From Bryobacterales bacterium (lineage in GTDB: Bacteria; Acidobacteriota; Terriglobia; Bryobacterales; Bryobacteraceae), in contig PLRZ01000461.1 in the NCBI GenBank assembly GCA_003164075.1, positions 2,778-11,623 on the forward strand: DNA of 8,846 nt, in the 5' to 3' direction. The notes beneath the pieces were generated by a model. It searched no databases and had not been told where the DNA came from. It worked only from the letters and a program-made list of their open reading frames with translations. The translations under genes were made by a program, and so were the position numbers. Of the stretch, positions 1-5,393 are shown piece after piece (position 1 is the stretch's first letter; the number at the start of each line of letters is the position of its first letter).

Positions 1-2288
1 TCGGCGAGGATGGCGTCGGTGATGTCCTTGCTGGTGGCCAGTTCGAGGCGCACCGTGCGGCCGGTCTTCCGCTCCCATGCGGCCACGGTGTCCTGGAAAA
101 ACTCCTGAAATGAGAGCGGCCCGGCGAATTGCGCCCCCAGGCTGAAGAAGAGATTGTGGGCCGTGGAGAGTTCGTCCAGTTCGTGCAGAATGAAGGCGCG
201 ATGCAGCGCGCGGCGGACGGGGTTGGCGACGTCGTAGACCTGGTTGGCCACGTGAATATGGTTACCCGGCTCGATAGGCGGCGGTTCGGGCAGCCCGGTA
301 TCGTTGATGTTGTTGGCGGGCCGCCACGGGTAGTCTACCCAATGCGGCGGGATTTCGAGCACGTTGTGGGTGTTGTAAATATTGTGATAGAAGACCAGGC
401 CATGGCGGTCGCACAGGGCCGCGAATTCGCGCGTACGCTGGTAATACCAGGGGTTGAAGCGCGCCAGGTCGAACTGGCTGAGGCCGTCGGACGCGGTTCC
501 CGTGCCGCTGCGCGCCCACGGCATTTCGTAGAAGGGCGCCCAGACGTTCGCGTCGGGCCGCGAATTGGTGGAGTGCTCGTCGCGCCGGCGGTCGTACCAG
601 AGGCCGGGAATCGACTGGTAAAACGGCGTGGCCTGAGCGGCCATGCGGGCGGCGAGCGCGTCGAGGTCCTCGGTGAGTCCGGGCCCGGTTCGGCCGGGAA
701 CGAAGCGGGTGATCGACACGCCGCCCACGTCCAGCGCCTCGGCGGAGACTTCCTGGCCGCGCCACCATCCTTCGTTCACCACGCCGCCCCAGAGAACCTT
801 GCCATCCACCACGAAGCGGCCGTTCACGATTTCGACGGCACGGGACGGCGGCGGCGGGGGCGCGGCGGTTTTCGGGAGATGGAACTCAGGGACGCGTACG
901 GTGTCGGCCGCGACGGCGGACGGCGGCACGAGTTTCGCGCCGGTGCGTTTGGCTAGCTGCGCCTCGTAGAGCGGATCGGTGGAACGGCTCACGATATTCC
1001 CGGCGCCGTCCGGGCCGCCCGCTTCCATATCGAGAGCCTCGCAATTCCACACCACGGAATTCGCGGCCGTCCATCCCGCCCCTTCGGCGCGCGAGCTGTC
1101 GTTCGAAAGTCGAATGCCCGCGCCCTCGACGTGCACGCGTTCGTAGAGTACTCCGGAGGCCCAGCTTTCGAACGAGCCGCTGGGACCGAGCGCGGCGGTC
1201 GCGGTGTCATCAAGGAACACGTTGGGGCCGCCGGCCAGCAGTCCGCTGGCGAAGTCGTTCATGCCCTGCTCGGCGGTCGACTGGCGAACCAGCACCTGCT
1301 GGCCCTCCACCAGGAAGCTCTGCCGCCGATAGCCGGCCGCTTCGGAGATGGGCTCCTCGCTGCGGCAAGCTTCGATGCTGACGCGGCGGGCACGCTGGCC
1401 GACGCGCACGGCGGACCCAGCGAAATGGCGCGTGGTCACACCGCGTACGAAGGCGTCCTCCACGCGGTCGAGCGCCACGGCGGTCCAGGAATGATCTTCG
1501 TCGCGCGGGCGGGCGGGGTCGACCTCGCTCTCCAGAGTGAGGCCTTCGATTCCGATATGCGCCGCGGGCTGGTTCGACTCGACTCGCGCCACGGTGCCGG
1601 CGCCATAGCGGCGCTCGAGGGCGGTGGTGATGGGCGCGTCCACGGCGATCTGCCTGCGCGCGGCGTCGACTGTGACGATGGTGCGGTCCCAAATCAGATT
1701 GCGCGAGCCGGGCGCCCAATCGAGGCGCTGATTGGCATACGTGCCGGACAGGCCGGTCATGTGCAGTGAGGAGATCCAGGCGGCGGTGCTCGGACGTGTG
1801 ATGACGATGCGATCGCCGGGGCGCAGTCCGGCAATGGATTCCAGGGTGAAGGTGCGGCTGCCCGCGGCAACGGTGTCGTCCGTGACGTCGACTGGCGGCG
1901 CGGTCTGAGCGTCGGCGATATTGCCGATTTCGATCAAGGTGCGGCGCGAAGTGCCGGTGGCAACGATGGTAGTGCCCTGGCTGCCGCGCAGCACTACCCC
2001 GCCAGCGCGCATTTCCAAATGGCCGGCGATGCGATAGTTGCCGGAGCGCAATAGAACGGCGCCGCGAAATCCGTTGCCGCGGAGCGGGAGGGCGGCGACA
2101 CGATCGAGCGCGGCTTGCAGGAGCGCGGTATCGTCTCCACCCGACGGACGCACCGAGATTGCGGCGGGCACAACAGGCGCGGGGACGCCGCCGCCCGCGT
2201 AGCCGGCAAAGGAGAAGTCGATGGCCGGCTGCGCCAGGGCAATCGGCGCGCAAATAAGAAGCATCCACGAGAGCCGCATAGATCCCAT
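1..2288 (-). CDS. Secreted beta-helix (pectate-lyase-like) protein with C-terminal DUF6298-like region, 3' end outside window
   Basis: This frame stays open from the ATG at 2288 to the left edge, giving 762 codons without a stop. A signal peptide is clear: MGSMRLSWMLLICAPIALA followed by QP, with likely cleavage after Ala19. ATG at 2279 is an equally possible start, and neither has a strong Shine-Dalgarno. Residues of roughly 45-440 look like a right-handed parallel beta-helix of the pectate-lyase superfamily: 'GGVVLRGSQGTTIVA', then a 'GLRPGDRIVITRPSTAAWI' segment, then 'HIGIEGLTLES'. A proline run (residues 477-481) links to a second domain opening with 'VNGRFVVDGKVLWGG' and containing 'FNPWYYQRTREFAALCDRHG' and 'HWVDYPWRPANNIND'. 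The latter resembles the strand-helix pattern of TIM-barrel sugar hydrolases. I believe this is the DUF6298 family, but that is from memory. A role in binding or cleaving plant or microbial polysaccharide outside the cytoplasm is inference. The C-terminus and any catalytic residues there cannot be judged. Confidence 0.85.
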   Translation of the reverse strand, partial: MGSMRLSWMLLICAPIALAQPAIDFSFAGYAGGGVPAPVVPAAISVRPSGGDDTALLQAALDRVAALPLRGNGFRGAVLLRSGNYRIAGHLEMRAGGVVLRGSQGTTIVATGTSRRTLIEIGNIADAQTAPPVDVTDDTVAAGSRTFTLESIAGLRPGDRIVITRPSTAAWISSLHMTGLSGTYANQRLDWAPGSRNLIWDRTIVTVDAARRQIAVDAPITTALERRYGAGTVARVESNQPAAHIGIEGLTLESEVDPARPRDEDHSWTAVALDRVEDAFVRGVTTRHFAGSAVRVGQRARRVSIEACRSEEPISEAAGYRRQSFLVEGQQVLVRQSTAEQGMNDFASGLLAGGPNVFLDDTATAALGPSGSFESWASGVLYERVHVEGAGIRLSNDSSRAEGAGWTAANSVVWNCEALDMEAGGPDGAGNIVSRSTDPLYEAQLAKRTGAKLVPPSAVAADTVRVPEFHLPKTAAPPPPPSRAVEIVNGRFVVDGKVLWGGVVNEGWWRGQEVSAEALDVGGVSITRFVPGRTGPGLTEDLDALAARMAAQATPFYQSIPGLWYDRRRDEHSTNSRPDANVWAPFYEMPWARSGTGTASDGLSQFDLARFNPWYYQRTREFAALCDRHGLVFYHNIYNTHNVLEIPPHWVDYPWRPANNINDTGLPEPPPIEPGNHIHVANQVYDVANPVRRALHRAFILHELDELSTAHNLFFSLGAQFAGPLSFQEFFQDTVAAWERKTGRTVRLELATSKDITDAILA

Positions 2289-2350
2289 TATGGCCACGGC
2301 GCCAGCGGTATGAACCGCGGCAAACTGTTGAACGAACGGAAGGTCTAACG

Positions 2351-2386
2351 TCAGAACTCCTGATGTCGTGGAATTTGCAGTGAGCC
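2351..2386 (-). repeat. Half copy (end 'A') of MITE-like element, inverted relative to 5197-5232
   Basis: All 36 bases are the exact reverse complement of 5197-5232, the right end of the intact 104-bp element on the far side of the TMTC gene. The copy starts with the terminal sequence TCAGAACTCCTGA and stops abruptly at 2386, where the 99-bp palindrome begins. The internal part and the other terminus of the element are missing here. This suggests that a second element inserted into it or that the locus recombined. Confidence 0.85.
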
Positions 2387-2485
2387 CGCAGGTGGGGCAG
2401 GCGGTGCTCGCCTGCCCGCGATCCGATTCGGGCAGCAGGCCGAATCAGCGCGGCCGGGCAGGCGGCACCGCCTGCCCCACCTGCG
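2387..2485. repeat. 99-bp nested palindrome (REP/BIME-like)
   Basis: Three nested perfect inverted repeats share one centre: outer 21-bp arms at 2387-2407 and 2465-2485, middle 9-bp arms GCCTGCCCG (2410-2418) and CGGGCAGGC (2455-2463), and inner 7-bp arms GATTCGG (2425-2431) and CCGAATC (2440-2446). The left-arm core reads GGTGGGGCAGGCGGTGC. The DNA could extrude as a long cruciform, or the RNA could fold as a roughly 100-nt hairpin. No U-tract follows the stem, so it is not a classic intrinsic terminator. It carries no gene. Its abutment to base 2386 suggests insertion next to the older repeat. Confidence 0.9.
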
Positions 2486-2620
2486 AAGCTCTGCGCTCCG
2501 TCACGCCCTTTTCAAAGCGGCACGCCCGCACGATAGAACGCATGGGAAAGCGACCGGCCCCGCGCAAGTCCACGCCGGCCATTTCGAATTCCGTCAGTCC
2601 TGTCATGCTGGTTTCCATAG

Positions 2621-2666
2621 CCTGATGTCGCCCCGCAATTTCCGCCTGGCGGGGAAAATGGCCTGA
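2621..2666 (+). repeat. Half copy (part 'B') of MITE-like element, direct relative to 5137-5182
   Basis: This 46-bp segment matches 5137-5182 at 42 positions (differences at 2626, 2643, 2647 and 2662) in the same orientation. It contains CCCCGC (2631-2636) facing GCGGGG (2649-2654), which can pair as a 6-bp stem. The substitutions break the second stem that the right-hand copy could form. No terminal 13-mer flanks it, so this is a partial or decayed copy. Confidence 0.8.
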
Positions 2667-2734
2667 GCGTAATTAGGGCAATTTGCCAGGGGCGCGCGGC
2701 TCCCCGCCGGGTGCTTGTACCTTTTCGGGAATGC

Positions 2735-2809
2735 CCCGCTTGCTTACGCGCGCGGCTCGGTAGCGCTGCCCAATCACTGCCGCCGTTTCCGAGCCGCGAC
2801 GGTAGCGGG
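2735..2809. repeat. Hairpin-forming 'PLAYARGS'-type palindromic repeat upstream of the TMTC gene
   Basis: Two inverted copies of a GC-rich repeat face each other. CCCGCT (2735-2740) pairs with AGCGGG (2804-2809), and CGCGGCTCGG (2751-2760) pairs with CCGAGCCGCG (2789-2798). The forward copy, 2736-2760, recurs in reverse at 5240-5264 with 23 of 25 bases identical. In one frame it translates to PLAYARGSV, a peptide I recall from spurious proteins in acidobacterial genomes. The hairpin ends only 14 bp before the GTG start at 2824, so if transcribed it would lie in the leader of that mRNA and could affect translation. Confidence 0.75.
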
Positions 2810-2823
2810 TATCATGGTGGATC

Positions 2824-4983
2824 GTGGCTCGCCGATCCAAACCAAACCGCGACAAAGAGAAGCTCAGCCGTCCGCCCGCAGCCGCGGATGTGCCTGCGTC
2901 CGTCAATCCCGCGCCGGCCATTCCGGCCTGGCGCCGCCACGCCGTACCGTTGCTGGTGCTGTGGGGCATGGCGCTGCTGGCTTATGCCAACTCCTTCCGT
3001 GACGGCCTGGTGTTCGATAACTATTTTGTAATTGCGCAAGACTCGCGCGTCCGCCAAGCCACCGCGGAGAATGCCCGGCTGATTCTGAACCAAAGCTACT
3101 GGTACAAAACCACCGCCAGCTCGCTGTATCGTCCTGCCGCCACGTTTTCGTATCTGTTCAACTACGCCATTCTTGGAAACGGCGCCGCCCCTGCCGGCTA
3201 CCACTGGATCAATTTGGCGCTCCACGCGGTAAACATCGCTCTGGTCTACCTGCTGGGTTGGCTCCTGCTGGAGGAGTTCTGGCCGGCGTTCGCCATGGCC
3301 GCCATCTGGGCACTCCATCCGGTTCTCACCGAGTCGGTGACCAATATTGTGGGACGCGCCGATCTGCTGGCGGCGTTCGGAGTCCTGGCGGGGCTGCTCT
3401 GCTATGCCCGCGGCATTACGGCCGGCGGGCGGCGCGCCATCGGGTGGCAGGTGGGCCTGCTGGCGGCCAGTGCCATTGGAGTCTTCTCCAAAGAGAGCGG
3501 CGTAGTGGTGATCGCAGCGGTGTTTCTGTACGACATGGCGTATTGCCGCAACGCCCCGCGGCGCGCCCGGGCCGCCGGCTACCTGGCGGCGGGGCTGCCG
3601 GTGGCAGTCTTTCTGCTGGTGCGCAGCCATGTGCTGGCCAACCTCCCGCAGCCGATTGTGGCCTTCACCGATAATCCGCTGGCCGGAGCCGATTTCTGGA
3701 CGGCGCGCCTCACGGCGATAAAGGTCCTGGGGAAGTATTTGTGGCTGCTGTTGTGGCCGGCGCATCTCTCCTGCGATTACTCCTACAACCAGATCCCCCT
3801 ATTTTCCTGGAGCTTCGGCCGCTGGGAGGACTGGCAGGCGCTCCTGGCCTTGGCAGGTTATGCCGCGGCGGCCGCGCTGGCCGTGGCCTGCTACCGCCGG
3901 TCGAAGCCGCTGTTCTTCTTCATCGGCTTCTTTTTCGCCGCCATGGCGCCCACCGCGAACCTGCTGCTGGTAATCGGCACCATCATGGCCGAACGCGTGC
4001 TGTACCTGCCGTCGGTCGCATTTGCCGGCTGCCTGGCCTGGGTTGGTTGGGCCGCATACCGGCGGCTTCGGCCGCGCTGGCCGGCGGCGCGCGTGGCGGC
4101 CCCGGCCGCGCTGGCGTTAGTCTGTCTGGCTCTCTGCGGCCGGACATTCGCACGCAATTTCGACTGGTTCGACGAGCGACGCCTGTGGACCAGCGCCCTC
4201 CGGACGACCCCTGCCAGCTACAAGCCGTACAACCACCTGGCCGGCATATTATCCGGCCCACCGGCCAATGAACTGGATGCCGCCGATAGCCAAGCCGATC
4301 GATCTCTCGCCATCATCCGGACGCTGCCTATGGAGCAAAGAGTGGCCGCGGCCTACACCGTCGCCGGTTCCTGTTATCGCCTCAAGGGCGATGCATTGGG
4401 GCCGGATGCCGGAGCCGCCTGGTATCGGAAGTCCCTGGATACGTTGATCGAGGGCCGGCAGGTGGACCAGGCCGTCGATCACGAGGTGGCGCGCCAGAAT
4501 CGCCTGGCCGGCAAGACGGTGGGCCCTTCCCTATGGGTCCCGCTGTATCTGGAACTGGGCCGCACCTACCGCCGCGTGGGGCAGTTCCAGAACGCGTTGG
4601 ACGCACTCGCAATCGGGCGCTGGGTGGATCCGCAAGCCGAGTTCTTCGAGGAGATCTCCAAGACCTATCAGGCCATGGGAGATGCTCCGCAGGCGGCCAT
4701 TTCGCTGCTGGAAGGGATCACCATGGGTTCCAGCGATCAGGTGCGGCTGGCTGCCGAGGTAGTGGATCTGTACAAGCGAACCGCGCCCGAAAGCTGCGCT
4801 CTGGCAGGCGGCGGGGATTCGGCGGCGATCGACTTCAATTGTCCGCTGGTCCGCAATCAGCTTTGTTTCGCCGGCCGGAATGTCGCCCTGCTGTATCGTC
4901 AGATGCACCGGGAAAGCGATGCGGTAGCCACCGTTACCAGTGCCGTGGGGAGTCTGGGTTGTCCCGCGGAAATGTTCCAGTAA
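2824..4983 (+). CDS. TMTC/DUF1736-like membrane protein: GT-C glycosyltransferase fold with C-terminal TPR-like repeats
   Basis: The 719-aa polytopic membrane protein resembles the animal TMTC family of O-mannosyltransferases and its bacterial DUF1736 relatives. Family signatures in order are 'FRDGLVFDNYFVI' (residues 58-70, first extracytoplasmic loop), 'YRPAATFSYLFNY' (102-114), 'GYHWINLALHAVNI' (125-138), 'HPVLTESVTNIVGRADLL' (165-182) and 'PTANLLLVIGTIMAERVLYLPS' (377-398). About ten or more hydrophobic segments lie between 41 and 440. Residues 450-719 are soluble, with TPR-like helices ('LELGRTYRRVGQFQNALDAL', 'ISKTYQAMGDAPQAAISLLE'). The known animal members transfer mannose from a lipid carrier, so a lipid-linked sugar donor is inferred here. 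Where relatives usually have two adjacent acidic residues, this protein has Asp65-Asn66. The start is GTG at 2824: the frame has a stop at 2803 and no other start between. The Shine-Dalgarno is weak (GGTGGA, 2 nt away). The gene stands alone between repeat arrays. Confidence 0.85.
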   Translation: MARRSKPNRDKEKLSRPPAAADVPASVNPAPAIPAWRRHAVPLLVLWGMALLAYANSFRDGLVFDNYFVIAQDSRVRQATAENARLILNQSYWYKTTASSLYRPAATFSYLFNYAILGNGAAPAGYHWINLALHAVNIALVYLLGWLLLEEFWPAFAMAAIWALHPVLTESVTNIVGRADLLAAFGVLAGLLCYARGITAGGRRAIGWQVGLLAASAIGVFSKESGVVVIAAVFLYDMAYCRNAPRRARAAGYLAAGLPVAVFLLVRSHVLANLPQPIVAFTDNPLAGADFWTARLTAIKVLGKYLWLLLWPAHLSCDYSYNQIPLFSWSFGRWEDWQALLALAGYAAAAALAVACYRRSKPLFFFIGFFFAAMAPTANLLLVIGTIMAERVLYLPSVAFAGCLAWVGWAAYRRLRPRWPAARVAAPAALALVCLALCGRTFARNFDWFDERRLWTSALRTTPASYKPYNHLAGILSGPPANELDAADSQADRSLAIIRTLPMEQRVAAAYTVAGSCYRLKGDALGPDAGAAWYRKSLDTLIEGRQVDQAVDHEVARQNRLAGKTVGPSLWVPLYLELGRTYRRVGQFQNALDALAIGRWVDPQAEFFEEISKTYQAMGDAPQAAISLLEGITMGSSDQVRLAAEVVDLYKRTAPESCALAGGGDSAAIDFNCPLVRNQLCFAGRNVALLYRQMHRESDAVATVTSAVGSLGCPAEMFQ

Positions 4984-5073
4984 CCGAGTGCGTCTGGATT
5001 GGTCGCGCATTTTCGCCAATTCTTCGGCCGGCCTGGTTAGTTTCTGTCGCGAAACTCCGGCTCGTAACGGCAA

Positions 5074-5100
5074 GACCGCTCCCTTGCGGTCACGGCTCGG
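5074..5100 (+). repeat. 'DRKGAV'-type hairpin repeat
   Basis: GACCGC (5074-5079) and GCGGTC (5086-5091) form a perfect 6-bp stem around the loop TCCCTT, followed by ACGGCTCGG. Segment 5076-5100 aligns with 2736-2760 at 19 of 25 positions and shares both ends (CCGCT and CGGCTCGG), so it looks like a subfamily of the same repeat. Read on the minus strand, the sequence gives DRKGAVLPL, a peptide type I recall from over-predicted proteins in these genomes. Confidence 0.7.
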
Positions 5101-5128
5101 TAACAAGTCCCGTGGAATCATCGCAGCG

Positions 5129-5232
5129 TCAGAACTCCTGAGGTCGCCCCGCAATTTCAGCCCGGCGGGGAAAATGGGCTGACCATTCCTTTCGATGGCT
5201 CACTGCAAATTCCACGACATCAGGAGTTCTGA
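5129..5232 (+). mobile_element. Intact 104-bp MITE-like element with perfect 13-bp terminal inverted repeats
   Basis: The element begins TCAGAACTCCTGA (5129-5141) and ends TCAGGAGTTCTGA (5220-5232), which are exact reverse complements. Both ends are flanked by GCG (5126-5128 and 5233-5235), a possible 3-bp target duplication that could equally be chance. The left interior (5137-5182) recurs at 2621-2666, and the right end (5197-5232) recurs inverted at 2351-2386. The interior has two overlapping stems: CCCCGC/GCGGGG (5147-5152, 5165-5170) and CAGCCC/GGGCTG (5158-5163, 5176-5181). It encodes no protein, so any movement would need a transposase acting in trans. No transposase is present in the window. 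Confidence 0.65.
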
Positions 5233-5239
5233 GCGTTTT

Positions 5240-5264
5240 CCGAGCCGCGCGCGCCAGCAAGCGG
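5240..5264 (-). repeat. Reverse copy of the 'PLAYARGS'-type repeat
   Basis: The reverse complement of this 25-bp segment matches 2736-2760 at 23 positions, with a two-base difference (GG for TA) in the middle. It lies 7 bp beyond the right end of the 104-bp MITE-like element. Together with the copy before the TMTC gene it forms an inverted pair about 2.5 kb apart. Confidence 0.75.
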
Positions 5265-5393
5265 TTTTTACCACTTGAACTTTAAGGCAGTTTCGCGACA
5301 GAAGCCGCTGAGACTGGTCAGGCAGTGGCTTGGTGCGGCAGACCGTGGGCAGAAGAGGCCGGGGCATCCGCTGCCGGCGCTAAGCCCTCGGAA

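Larger units (their letters stand above)
2289..2823. other. Gene-free interval filled with palindromic repeats
   Basis: These 535 bp between the divergently oriented beta-helix gene and the TMTC gene hold no convincing gene. Short open frames here have no Shine-Dalgarno and read through repeats. The interval carries, in order, half of a MITE-like element (2351-2386), a 99-bp nested palindrome (2387-2485), a stretch with nothing recognisable (2486-2620), the other half-type of the MITE-like element (2621-2666), and a hairpin-forming repeat (2735-2809) just upstream of the TMTC start. I could not identify a good sigma-70 promoter for either flanking gene in it. Confidence 0.75.
5042..5303. repeat. 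15-bp inverted repeat pair bracketing the right-hand repeat cluster
   Basis: TTCTGTCGCGAAACT at 5042-5056 is the perfect reverse complement of AGTTTCGCGACAGAA at 5289-5303. The pair encloses 262 bp containing three other repeat units. The left copy is also part of a small hairpin, AGTTTC (5039-5044) with GAAACT (5051-5056) and loop TGTCGC. The enclosed block may be one composite unit, or repeats may have accumulated by insertion into an older element. Confidence 0.7.
4984..5393. other. Gene-free interval between convergent genes, holding a repeat cluster
   Basis: These 410 bp separate the 3' ends of the TMTC gene and the glycoside hydrolase gene. Repeats occupy most of 5039-5303, and 4984-5038 and 5331-5393 show nothing recognisable. 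A hairpin with an 8-bp stem including one G-U pair (5303-5310 with 5323-5330) lies downstream of both genes. Without a T-run on either strand, I cannot call it an intrinsic terminator. Confidence 0.7.

Noticed and set aside
129..956. Plus-strand open frame of 275 codons
   Set aside because: It lies opposite the minus-strand beta-helix protein, whose frame carries a signal peptide and recognisable motifs. The plus frame has no family pattern and reflects GC-rich codon bias.
1210..2268. Minus-strand open frame of 352 codons, very Arg-rich
   Set aside because: It is a shifted frame of the same strand inside the beta-helix gene. The extreme Arg/His content and absence of motifs mark it as a shadow.
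2368..2625. 85-codon plus-strand open frame in the left repeat interval
   Set aside because: It reads through the 99-bp palindrome, has no Shine-Dalgarno, and has no recognisable content.
2812..3765. Minus-strand open frame of 317 codons opposite the TMTC gene
   Set aside because: It is Gln/Arg/Gly-rich without domains, and the plus frame has clear TMTC signatures and membrane segments.
4531..5154. Minus-strand open frame of 207 codons
   Set aside because: It starts inside the MITE-like repeat, reads through the DRKGAV repeat, then runs antisense to the TMTC gene.
2351..5303. CRISPR array or integron-like array
   Set aside because: The repeats are palindromic, of different families and unevenly spaced. 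There are no regular spacers, cas genes or integrase.
5303..5330. Intrinsic terminator between the convergent genes
   Set aside because: A stem with a 12-nt loop exists, but no T-run follows on either strand.
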